From CAYSPT01 sp964432985 (GTDB lineage: Bacteria; Muiribacteriota; CAYSPT01): DNA of 39,155 nt. The position numbers and the translations under genes are program-made. The notes beneath the pieces were generated by a model. The model was not told the DNA's origin and searched no databases. It saw only the letters and a program-made list of their open reading frames with translations. Numbering within the stretch: the stretch's first letter is position 1; every line of letters starts with the position of its first letter. Location: positions 1 through 39,155 of the forward strand of contig CAYSPT010000048.1 of assembly GCA_964432985.1 (NCBI GenBank), read 5' to 3'. This document shows, one piece after another, positions 15,576 through 23,271 of the stretch.

Positions 15576-16619
15576 TTATATATGCCAAACATCAAATTCG
15601 TATTCGTCGGCAAGGTTGTAGAATTCAGGGTTGTTGAATTCACGCCCGCGTGAACCGGCAACCTTAATCCCGAAGATCTTTTCAATAGTGCCGTGAGTCA
15701 CCTCACGAATTCTTTGTTCCGGCATCCCGCGTTGTCTCAAGTATTGGATAAAATGAGGGTAATAGGGAAATCCCGGTATTCCTGAAGCATATCCTTCCTT
15801 TTTATCCTTGAGTGTGTGGGGAGCGTGATCAGTTTCAAGCCAGTCAATCCGGCCGCTGAGTAAGGCCTGTAACATGTATTGCTGATCATCTTCAGTTCTC
15901 AACGGGGGGTTCATTTTATACAGAATTCCGTCACTGCCCTGCATCATCCCATCGTGCAGCATCGCATGATGGGGTGTTATTCCGCACGTGATCTTACAAT
16001 TTTTTCTTGCTTTTTCGACTTCCTCCAATGCTTCCGCAACGGAAATGTGACAAATATGTAATGTCCCTCCAAATCCCGCAGCCTCAGCGAACCTGATCTG
16101 GTCTTTAACTGATTCGACTTCTGCTTTGGCAGGCCGGGCTATGGTGTGTGTGTATGGCTTTGACGGATTCCAGAGTTCCGGTCTCAGGTGTGATTCTTTT
16201 TCGCAGTGTACGGCCAGAACTCCCCGGTAATCCAATCGTGTGAGGGTGTGATAAACCAATTGTTGAGGTTCTTCATCGACTATGCCCATATTGCCGGTTG
16301 AATGTCCTGCATACATCTTTAACCCGACAACTCGTGGAAAGAGTTCGTTATGGGCCTTAACGACTTCTTCGATCTGATTGACATCGTTTGTAAGGCCGGC
16401 ATACATCCCATGAAACATCTGGATTCCCAGCTCTTCGATAACTCTGTCAGCCAGCTCAATCCTTTTCACCAGACTATCTCTGGACGTGAGCGCCGGGTTC
16501 GTGTTGGGCATTTCGAATACCCCCGTCAGCCCGGCTTTACCGGCTACGTGTAAACCATGTTTAACGGTTTCCTTGCTGCTTTGTTTCCAATCCCTGAGAT
16601 GTACATGCGGATCAATCAT
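15576..16619 (-). CDS. pyrC: Dihydroorotase
   Basis: Catalyses reversible cyclisation of N-carbamoyl-L-aspartate to dihydroorotate, step 3 of UMP synthesis. 347 aa of the amidohydrolase superfamily, with metal ligands H5 and H7 in MIDPHVHLRD. Further family segments are the asparagine-rich FEMPNTNPALTSRDS, the GLKMYAG block with a lysine that may be the carbamylated bridging residue, the histidine-bearing LHICHISVAEALE, and DWLETDHAPHTLKDK with the catalytic aspartate. It overlaps pyrDK by 8 nt and is the last gene of the operon. The intergenic DNA that follows (15439-15575) shows no clear terminator. Confidence 0.93.
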   Translation of the reverse strand: MIDPHVHLRDWKQSSKETVKHGLHVAGKAGLTGVFEMPNTNPALTSRDSLVKRIELADRVIEELGIQMFHGMYAGLTNDVNQIEEVVKAHNELFPRVVGLKMYAGHSTGNMGIVDEEPQQLVYHTLTRLDYRGVLAVHCEKESHLRPELWNPSKPYTHTIARPAKAEVESVKDQIRFAEAAGFGGTLHICHISVAEALEEVEKARKNCKITCGITPHHAMLHDGMMQGSDGILYKMNPPLRTEDDQQYMLQALLSGRIDWLETDHAPHTLKDKKEGYASGIPGFPYYPHFIQYLRQRGMPEQRIREVTHGTIEKIFGIKVAGSRGREFNNPEFYNLADEYEFDVWHI

Positions 16620-18384
16620 GTTTCAGGTCCATGATATCGATATTCTTCATTTTCAGATAACTCAAGCTGAAAAAAGTCCCCTCTTGACACGTCAGTCTGC
16701 CGCCGCATTCACATTCGCCGCACATTCCGACGCCGCACATATTATTTGTTTCGATCGACGCATAAATGTCTTTTGGATCAACGCCCATCTCGACCTGGAG
16801 ATCCATGGCTTTTTTCATTAAGGGTTCCGGTCCTATGTTGTAAAAGCATGCATCCTTCAAATCTTTCCCATTCAAATCTTCTTCCATTACCCTGAGCACC
16901 CTGCCAACGGCAGCATCGTCACCAATGGCAACATCGTCGGCGACGGCAGAATCATCACCAACGGCAACATCGTCGGCGACCGGAATATAGGTGGCAAAGC
17001 GTTCTATTCTCTCTCTAAACACCGCCTCCTCTTCACATGAAACGCCATAATAAACAACGATACTCTTACCGTGCCCGTGCAGCTTTTCAAGTAATCCCGG
17101 CACCACCGCTATGCCTGTGCCTCCCGCAACAACATAAACGTTTTGTTTGCCGGTACCCGGTGCCTCTGCCCCATAAACCCCCCGTATCATCAACTCCTGG
17201 CCCTGACGCAAATCAAAAACAGCTTGTGTAAAATCACCCTTCTTCCTCACGATAAATGTCAAAGGATCATTGTGCGCAATTGAAAATGGTTTTTCTCCGA
17301 CATCCGGGATCCACAAGAATACAAACTCACCGGGATCATAATCGATCCTGCCTGCCAGAGAAATCACTCGTAACCTCTCATTGACATCATCGATGCTTTG
17401 TATCTTGTATGGCTTGTATTCCATCAATCGTTTGGTGGAAACAAACCGTTCGGCGCGGTGTATATCACCCTCGGTATCATGTTTCAAAGAGGCCTCATGC
17501 TTCAAAGAGGCAACAAAATCTGCTCTATCCTCCGGTTTGACCCTGGCAAGAACGCTGCCCAGGCCAATCACATCCGCACCGGCTTCGCGCATTCTCCTGA
17601 CATCGTGCGCTGTGGTGATCCCCCCCATACCGATAATGGGAATCCCCGGCCCGATTGCCTCCCGTATGTCCTTGATCCTGTCAACAGCGACCTCGGTGAT
17701 CCACGCTCCGGATTTCCCTCCTTTATGACCTTTGGGATTGTATAAAACAGGTTTCCCCGTGCGTGGTTCCACAAAAACAATCGGCCCGACGGTATTGATG
17801 GCGGCAATACCATCCGCGCCGTTATCCATGGCTGCCTGGGCTATTTCACCTATGTTATCGATGTTTGGTGTCAGCTTGGGAAACAGCAACGCGGCGGACG
17901 CTTTTCGTAATTGTTTCATATATTCAGCCACGACATCCCTGTCGGCGCCGATACTGGCTCCAAAACCTTTGGCTGCATGAGGACACGAGAAGTTCAACTC
18001 CAGGATGTCCGCGACATCCTGAAACCTGTCGATCAACACCATGAAACCGTCAATGGAGTCGGCTGACAATGAAACATTCAAATAACTCCTGAAATCATGT
18101 GTCTCTCGTAATGTTTTTAGTTCCTCATACCCCTGCTCCATGCCGGGATTCTTTAAACCAACCGCATTCCCGAAGCAGCCGGTACCGTGCTCGACGATGA
18201 TTGGTTCTCTGTTGCCCTTGTTCGGTTTGACTTGATAGCTTTTTGTGGTTATCAATTCAATGTCCGGATAGTCTCTGTCAACCAGCCTGATCAAGTTTGG
18301 CCTGGTGGTCAGTATGCCGGAGACCGTGGCCAGCTTAATCCTGTCTTCCAGCAAGAAATTCAGGGTTTGGGTTTTGGTTTTCAC
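16612..18384 (-). CDS. pyrDK: Fused dihydroorotate dehydrogenase (PyrD type 1B) and electron-transfer subunit (PyrK)
   Basis: 590-aa fusion of two proteins that are usually separate. Residues about 1-305 are the FMN barrel, with catalytic Cys134 in NFSCPHAAKG (class 1B) and the phosphate-binding GGITTAHDVRRMREAGADV. Residues about 325-590 are PyrK: an FAD/NAD reductase part with VVAGGTGIAVVPGL and a [2Fe-2S] site C550-x4-C555-xx-C558 plus C566. It oxidises dihydroorotate and passes electrons to NAD. Two in-frame repeats are inserted: a 6-residue duplication (ASLKHE/ASLKHD, 17478-17511) at the domain junction, and a 36-bp repeat (16909-16980) in the PyrK part. ATGA overlap with pyrF upstream, 8-nt overlap with pyrC downstream. 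Confidence 0.92.
   Translation of the reverse strand: MKTKTQTLNFLLEDRIKLATVSGILTTRPNLIRLVDRDYPDIELITTKSYQVKPNKGNREPIIVEHGTGCFGNAVGLKNPGMEQGYEELKTLRETHDFRSYLNVSLSADSIDGFMVLIDRFQDVADILELNFSCPHAAKGFGASIGADRDVVAEYMKQLRKASAALLFPKLTPNIDNIGEIAQAAMDNGADGIAAINTVGPIVFVEPRTGKPVLYNPKGHKGGKSGAWITEVAVDRIKDIREAIGPGIPIIGMGGITTAHDVRRMREAGADVIGLGSVLARVKPEDRADFVASLKHEASLKHDTEGDIHRAERFVSTKRLMEYKPYKIQSIDDVNERLRVISLAGRIDYDPGEFVFLWIPDVGEKPFSIAHNDPLTFIVRKKGDFTQAVFDLRQGQELMIRGVYGAEAPGTGKQNVYVVAGGTGIAVVPGLLEKLHGHGKSIVVYYGVSCEEEAVFRERIERFATYIPVADDVAVGDDSAVADDVAIGDDAAVGRVLRVMEEDLNGKDLKDACFYNIGPEPLMKKAMDLQVEMGVDPKDIYASIETNNMCGVGMCGECECGGRLTCQEGTFFSLSYLKMKNIDIMDLKHD
16909..16980 (-). repeat. 36-bp in-frame tandem repeat inside pyrDK
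   Basis: Two 36-bp copies encode VADDVAVGDDSA and VADDVAIGDDAA, followed by VG. Each copy is itself built of two related 6-residue halves. This acidic insert sits in the PyrK part between FATYIP and RVLRVMEED, where I would expect no such extension. Confidence 0.88.
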
Positions 18385-19136
18385 AGGTTTCTCGCCATGG
18401 CCTGCAGTATTTCACAGGCGGTTGCTTTTTTGTCATCGGCCGCGGTGATGGCGCTTCCGATAACGAGTATTGAATTGCTGCAATCCCGGACAGCCATATC
18501 GGGAGTGTATAACTGTTTTTGACCTCGTCCTTGTTTACCTGCCCATTTGATACCGGGAGTAACATAGAGGAAGTCTGAACCGAATTCTTTTTCCAGCCTT
18601 CCGGCCTGGTTGGCAGCACACACAATACCATCAAGACCCCATTCACGGGCCAATTCGGTTCTTCTTCTGACAAGATCTTTGTAGTGCACCGCCAAGCCCT
18701 GGACCGCAAGATCTTCGTCACTTAAACTGGTAAGAACGGTTACCCCGATTACTCGTGGTCTTGGAACTCCTCGTATTTCCGCTCCTTCATGGGCGCCTTC
18801 AAGCGCTTTCCTGCACATTGTTTCTCCGCCGGCGACATGTATATTGAATACATACACTCCTTCCGCCGCCGCCGCTTTGGCCGCGCCATAGACGGTGTTG
18901 GGCGTATCATGGTATTTCAGGTCGAGGAAAATCTCGCTGCCCCGGTCGACAATCTCCTTGATAATATTCGCCCCTTCGTTCCCGGCGGCGGTATGTAATT
19001 CTTTGCCCACTTTTACCATGCCGATACAGTCAGACAATTCGGCCGTCAAATCCAGCGCTTTTCGTACCGTCGGCACATCCAGGGCCAGACATACTCTTCG
19101 TCGTGCTGATTCTTGTTTTTCACTAAGTTCAATCAT
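18381..19136 (-). CDS. pyrF: Orotidine 5'-phosphate decarboxylase
   Basis: Final step of UMP synthesis, decarboxylation of OMP. 251 aa with the catalytic motif D72-L-K74-YH-D77 (DLKYHDTPNT), the substrate phosphate-binding end VIGSAITAADDKKATACEIL, and the flexible loop in YVTPGIKWAGKQGRGQKQ. Its ATG overlaps the pyrE stop (ATGA), and its stop overlaps the pyrDK start in the same way, so the three genes are translationally coupled. Confidence 0.95.
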   Translation of the reverse strand: MIELSEKQESARRRVCLALDVPTVRKALDLTAELSDCIGMVKVGKELHTAAGNEGANIIKEIVDRGSEIFLDLKYHDTPNTVYGAAKAAAAEGVYVFNIHVAGGETMCRKALEGAHEGAEIRGVPRPRVIGVTVLTSLSDEDLAVQGLAVHYKDLVRRRTELAREWGLDGIVCAANQAGRLEKEFGSDFLYVTPGIKWAGKQGRGQKQLYTPDMAVRDCSNSILVIGSAITAADDKKATACEILQAMARNL

Positions 19137-19837
19137 TGTTTAATAACCCTTTTGAATCCTCGTTTTTCACCCCAGCCAAAAGGATCTTTCCTCCATTCCC
19201 GCAGAACTTCAATCTGATCATCTGTCAAATAACCGATGTCTTTTGCCACTTCCAGCAGGAGATCGTAGGTCAATAACGATCTCACATTGCATTTCGGATC
19301 GAGACTGTCAAACGCTTCAAAAGCCTTATCCAAATCGTAGCTGAATATCGATAAACAATAATCGCAGTCACCATTGGCATCTCGTACCGCCTGGACGGCC
19401 CTGGCGGAACTTCCCCCGGTTGAAATCAGGTCCTCGATTACGATTACCTTTTTCCCTTCCAGATCTTTGGCCGCATCGATACCTTCAATCCGGTTCTTCA
19501 ATCCATGTCCCTTGGGTTTATCCCTGATGTAGATAAAAGGAGTGCCAAGCCTGTTGGCCAAACTCAAACCATGCGGTATTCCCGCGGTTGATGTTCCGGC
19601 CACGATCTCATACTCAACAGCCTCATCTTTGACCAGGTCTTCAAATCCATCGGTGATCATTCTTCTGAATTCAGGATGATACAAAAACATCCGGTTGTCA
19701 TTGTAGATTGGCATTCGGTAACCTGATGCCCATTGGAATGGATTGTCCGGCCTGAGCTTGATAGCTTCTATTGTTAATCCTGCCTGCGCAATTTGTTTCC
19801 CGTTCATTCGTTCTCCGTTCATTCGTTCTCCGTTCAT
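19133..19837 (-). CDS. pyrE: Orotate phosphoribosyltransferase
   Basis: Transfers phosphoribose from PRPP to orotate to give OMP. 234 aa from the first ATG, with the PRPP loop VIVIEDLISTGGSS at 131-144 and the catalytic-loop segment RDKPKGHGLKNRIEG. The N-terminus MNGERMNGERMNGKQ is a 15-bp tandem repeat. Its three ATGs (19837, 19822, 19807) each begin a possible product of 234, 229 or 224 aa, and the second and third are preceded by GGAG at five bases. It starts 4 bp after the pyrBI stop. Confidence 0.95.
   Translation of the reverse strand: MNGERMNGERMNGKQIAQAGLTIEAIKLRPDNPFQWASGYRMPIYNDNRMFLYHPEFRRMITDGFEDLVKDEAVEYEIVAGTSTAGIPHGLSLANRLGTPFIYIRDKPKGHGLKNRIEGIDAAKDLEGKKVIVIEDLISTGGSSARAVQAVRDANGDCDYCLSIFSYDLDKAFEAFDSLDPKCNVRSLLTYDLLLEVAKDIGYLTDDQIEVLREWRKDPFGWGEKRGFKRVIKQ
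19805..19837 (-). repeat. 15-bp repeat duplicating the pyrE ribosome binding site and start codon
   Basis: Two full copies and a partial third of ATGAACGGAGAACGA on the minus strand. Each unit contains an ATG and a GGAG placed five bases before the next ATG, so each copy adds another complete translation start in frame. Confidence 0.85.
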
Positions 19838-19841
19838 TCGA

Positions 19842-21347
19842 TCACCCTCTTACCGGTTCTATCCTGGTGGGAAGGGAGTCCTTGTAGTCGTTCAATTCCT
19901 GTTGTGTGATTTTTTTGGTTTGAAGGGAGTACACTTTCCTACAATATCTACACCTGATGGTGTCATTGTCATTGTAGAATTTTGGCGGCACCTCTTCGTT
20001 TGGGACCCTCGTAACACAGTTACCATTCCGGCACAATAGATACACAAATTTCTCAGTGATAGTGCCTTCTTGTATGTAATTAACGGTAGGTTCGGGAGAA
20101 ATAGCCGCGATCCTTTTCAGCTCTCTTTCCGTTAATCGAGGCAGGGATGTCTTCAACATCGGGTTCGTTTTTTCTTCTATTGATACCGGTATATCGGAAT
20201 AACCTCTTTGTTCCAGGTTCAGGACTGCTGAAACTTCTTTTTGCGTTGTTCTCACCAGATGATCGAGCACGGTACCGTCCTGGATCTTATCGATGAACAT
20301 ATGATCCCGTGCTTTGCCGCCCGATCTTTTGACCCTGTTGTTGCCCTTGTGAAGCTGCGGGTCCAGGGTGGCGCTGAATCGTGTGTAACCATCGTGTTTG
20401 AGGATTTCGTACAACAATGCCTTCCTGGTAAAAATCCCATTTTCGGCTTGTTGAAAGAAGCCCTGGCACGGTTGAAAATATACCCCGTAGTCCATCTCGG
20501 CCACTTCACTGTTCACCGGCAAAGGATGCATTATCTTCAGGCCCGGTTTGGTCTCTTTTACTTTGTCGAGGTCAATTCTATACGTTTCCATCATCGCAAT
20601 GATTTCTTCTTGTGATATCCCGGGCATTCTTTCAATCTGCGGACGTGTCATGTAATAAAAGTCAGAGGCTTTCATAACCTCTTTGACCGAATCCAGCCTG
20701 GCTACTTTTACTCCCCTTGAATCCAGCAATGAAGCCAAATCTTCAGGCATGCCCAGGAAATCTTCGGCCGCCCACCGTATGGTGATACCATCAAAGTGTG
20801 ATAAGGCAAGACTCAATGATTTAATTGTTCTGCCATATGCCAGATCTCCGCCAAAGCCAATATTGAGACCATCAAACGTACCGTTGTTGAACATATATAT
20901 GGTGAGCATGTCGAGTAATGATTGGGTTGGATGTTCATTTTTACCATCGCCGCCATTAATAACAGGGATGTCCGAAACATCGGCCGCCCATTGCAGCGAT
21001 CCGTCAAGCGGGTGTCGCATAACGACAACATCAAAATGGTTGGCGCCCATCATGACGATCGTATCCCGTATCGTTTCCTTCTTCATGACCGACGTTCCTT
21101 CTTTGCCGGCGAAACCGTCAACCCTCCCTCCCAGCTCGCGCATGGCGGTTATAAAGCTTGTTTTTGTTCTGGTGCTCGGTTCATAGAACATATATGCCAA
21201 TGCTCTTCTTTTTAATGCTGCCGCCAGCTTATGTCGTTCACCGTTTTTATCAGCGTCATGCATCTCTTTGCCTTTCTTGCAGAGATACAAGATTTCATCT
21301 CGTGATAAATCCGTTATGGAGATTATGTCCCGGTTCTTGAAATTCAT
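19842..21347 (-). CDS. pyrBI: Fused aspartate carbamoyltransferase catalytic and regulatory chains (PyrB-PyrI)
   Basis: Condenses carbamoyl phosphate with aspartate, the committed step of pyrimidine synthesis. 501 aa. Residues about 1-335 are the catalytic chain, with the carbamoyl-phosphate loop FYEPSTRTKTSF, VVVMRHPLDGSL and MHPLPVNSEV. Residues about 350-501 are the PyrI-like regulatory chain: an N-terminal nucleotide-binding part (DKIQDGTVLDHL) and a zinc domain with CRNGNC and CRYC cysteine pairs. Single-chain PyrBI proteins are known, for example in Thermotoga. CTP/ATP allostery is plausible but not shown. Start ATG with AGAGGTG about six bases upstream, 28 bp after guaA. Confidence 0.94.
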   Translation of the reverse strand: MNFKNRDIISITDLSRDEILYLCKKGKEMHDADKNGERHKLAAALKRRALAYMFYEPSTRTKTSFITAMRELGGRVDGFAGKEGTSVMKKETIRDTIVMMGANHFDVVVMRHPLDGSLQWAADVSDIPVINGGDGKNEHPTQSLLDMLTIYMFNNGTFDGLNIGFGGDLAYGRTIKSLSLALSHFDGITIRWAAEDFLGMPEDLASLLDSRGVKVARLDSVKEVMKASDFYYMTRPQIERMPGISQEEIIAMMETYRIDLDKVKETKPGLKIMHPLPVNSEVAEMDYGVYFQPCQGFFQQAENGIFTRKALLYEILKHDGYTRFSATLDPQLHKGNNRVKRSGGKARDHMFIDKIQDGTVLDHLVRTTQKEVSAVLNLEQRGYSDIPVSIEEKTNPMLKTSLPRLTERELKRIAAISPEPTVNYIQEGTITEKFVYLLCRNGNCVTRVPNEEVPPKFYNDNDTIRCRYCRKVYSLQTKKITQQELNDYKDSLPTRIEPVRG

Positions 21348-21350
21348 AGT

Positions 21351-21380
21351 TCACACCTCTTTATTTCATGCCTCTTTATT
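21351..21380 (-). repeat. 15-bp repeat duplicating the pyrBI ribosome binding site
   Basis: Two copies of aataaagaggYRtga on the minus strand. The first contains the guaA stop TAA, then AAGAGG and an ATG that reads Met-Lys-stop. The second provides the AAGAGGTG used by pyrBI. The stop of the two-codon ORF lies in the second copy at the position equivalent to the guaA stop. Confidence 0.8.
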
Positions 21381-23184
21381 CCCACTGTACCGTTCCCGGC
21401 GGTTTGTTTGTTATATCGTAGAAAACAGCATCGATGCCGTCCAATTCACTGATTTCCCCGGCCATTTCCCGGACGACCCGCATCGGTAATTTGGCGAATT
21501 CTATGGTCATCACGTTTTCCGAGTACAGCGGGCGCAGGACGATGGATTGGCCCCGGTTGAAACCCAACGGGATCATTATCACCGGGAATTCATAGAGTTC
21601 ACGCTCCAGGCCGTGCTGCCGCAATACCCGGTTGGCGATGGAATCGGCCTGCCGGTGCAGGTCCAACCGTTTCTTGGTCAGGGTGGAGGGAGTGATCGTT
21701 ATCGTTTCGGGATCGATGGAGTCCGGTTTCAGCAGCCAAACCACTCGATTAATGTCCCGCAAAGAATTGGTTATCAACGGTGCCAGTTCGTTTAACGTCC
21801 GCCAATCCGCGTTACCCTGCACAGCGGCCGCATGCACGTACGTCCGCTCATCTCCCTGGACGCCGACACTCTTTACCGGCAGCAGAAACGCTTTCAAGCC
21901 ACTGCCGGCTATTATTTTCTGGACTGTTTCCAGGATTTGATCTTTATTGGCCGGATAGTGCTCTTCGAGTGCGCATAACTGCTGTACGGCCAGGCCAGGG
22001 CCGGGAAACGTGTGGCGCCAGATTATTTTTTCAGGCAGCCCCAGTTTTAACCCGATATGCCGTACTTCATCTTTGTACAGTTCCCTGATCGGTTCGATGA
22101 TTTTACCGCTGTCGATCATCTCCTGGACGCGCGGCACCCGGTTGTGGTGGGTTTTGATCAAAGCGGCGTGTTTGGTACCGCCGGACTCGATGGTGTCCGG
22201 ATAAATGGTACCCTGCCCTATCAGCCATCGATCGGAAGACATGTCATTTTCGTCCATGACCCGGTCGGTAATATCCAGGAACAGGTCACCGATTATGGTT
22301 CTTTTCCGTTCCGGATCCACCACCCCTTGTAAAGCCTGTAGACATTCAGCCTCGGCATCATAGATATGTAAATCGTCCAGACCGATCCCCTGCAAAGCTC
22401 GTTTGATTTCCCGCGACTCGTTCAGGCGCATCAACCCGTGGTCGACATGCAATCCGTACACCCTGTCTTTGCCCAGAGTCTTCTCCAGCAGGGCAAAACA
22501 GACCGTCGAATCGACGCCGCCGCTGATGAGCAAAAATACGTTTTTACCGTGTGCCTGTTTTTTGATATCGTTTTGTATTTCCTGGAGCATTTTTTCCGCG
22601 GTCCAGTTCCTGGCGGTGCGACAAATAGTGAAGACAAAATTGTGGAGCATCCGGTTGCCCTGCGTGGTGTGGGTTACTTCGGGATGAAATTGAAACCCAT
22701 AGAGTTTTTTATCTTCATGCGCCATGGCGGAAACGGATTGGTTGTCCGTGTCGGCGATTGTTTCAAACCCGGCCGGTAAGGCGGCGACATGGTCGCCATG
22801 GCTCATCCAGACCTGCGTTTCCGGATCGATTCCGTCAAAAACCGGGGAGGAATAGATCTTCGTTGTAGCCAGTCCGTATTCCCGGCTTTGCCCCGATTCA
22901 ACGGTGCCGTCGAAATGTTTCGCCATCAATTGATGACCGTAGCACAATCCCAGAACAGGTATGCCCAGGTCGAATATGGCGTGGTCAAATTCCAGGACGT
23001 GCCCGGCGGTGACACTTTTGGGTCCCCCGGACAGGATTATCCCCACCGCGTTTTTCAGCCTGTCAACGCGTGCATTATTGGGATAGATATGTGATTTAAC
23101 CCCCAGATCGCGCACTCGGCGGGCGATCAGATGGGTGTATTGGGAGCCAAAATCCAAAACAGCAATTTCGTTGTTCGTGTCCAT
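21376..23184 (-). CDS. guaA: GMP synthase (glutamine-hydrolysing), long form
   Basis: Converts XMP to GMP using ATP and glutamine. About 602 aa from MDTNNEIAVLDFG, longer than the usual 510-530 aa bacterial enzyme. The class I amidotransferase domain (about 1-190) has GLCYGHQLMA with the nucleophilic cysteine and FQFHPEVTHT. The ATP-pyrophosphatase domain has the P-loop ISGGVDSTVCF. The C-terminal dimerisation domain is extended (TITPSTLTKKRLDLHRQADS, and so on) and ends FYDITNKPPGTVQWE, which is canonical. An upstream in-frame ATG at 23226 lies inside the -10 box of the predicted promoter, so 23184 is preferred. First gene of the guaA-pyr unit, divergent from guaB. Confidence 0.95.
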   Translation of the reverse strand: MDTNNEIAVLDFGSQYTHLIARRVRDLGVKSHIYPNNARVDRLKNAVGIILSGGPKSVTAGHVLEFDHAIFDLGIPVLGLCYGHQLMAKHFDGTVESGQSREYGLATTKIYSSPVFDGIDPETQVWMSHGDHVAALPAGFETIADTDNQSVSAMAHEDKKLYGFQFHPEVTHTTQGNRMLHNFVFTICRTARNWTAEKMLQEIQNDIKKQAHGKNVFLLISGGVDSTVCFALLEKTLGKDRVYGLHVDHGLMRLNESREIKRALQGIGLDDLHIYDAEAECLQALQGVVDPERKRTIIGDLFLDITDRVMDENDMSSDRWLIGQGTIYPDTIESGGTKHAALIKTHHNRVPRVQEMIDSGKIIEPIRELYKDEVRHIGLKLGLPEKIIWRHTFPGPGLAVQQLCALEEHYPANKDQILETVQKIIAGSGLKAFLLPVKSVGVQGDERTYVHAAAVQGNADWRTLNELAPLITNSLRDINRVVWLLKPDSIDPETITITPSTLTKKRLDLHRQADSIANRVLRQHGLERELYEFPVIMIPLGFNRGQSIVLRPLYSENVMTIEFAKLPMRVVREMAGEISELDGIDAVFYDITNKPPGTVQWE

Positions 23185-23188
23185 AGGC

Positions 23189-23218
23189 TTGCTTGCTATA
23201 TGCTCATAGAAGTATAAT
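23189..23218 (+). promoter_or_regulatory. guaB promoter
   Basis: TTGCTT (23189-23194), 18 bp, TATAAT (23213-23218). The start point would fall near 23225, giving a leader of about 47 nt to the ATG at 23272. No Shine-Dalgarno is visible there. It overlaps the oppositely directed guaA promoter region. Confidence 0.55.
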
Positions 23219-23223
23219 CCACC

Positions 23224-23252
23224 CATATACCAGTTCTATGGTTATAAATCAA
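23224..23252 (-). promoter_or_regulatory. guaA (gua-pyr operon) promoter
   Basis: Reading the minus strand: TTGATT (23252-23247), 17 bp, TATATG (23229-23224). The start point would be near 23217, inside the guaB -10 box. The two -10 boxes are only 5 bp apart and face each other. Confidence 0.55.
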
Positions 23253-23271
23253 TTGAAATCGCCCGATTTTT

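Noticed and set aside
23185..23226. N-terminal extension of GuaA from the ATG at 23226
   Set aside because: That ATG lies inside the predicted -10 box and lacks a ribosome binding site; the family's conserved start follows the ATG at 23184.
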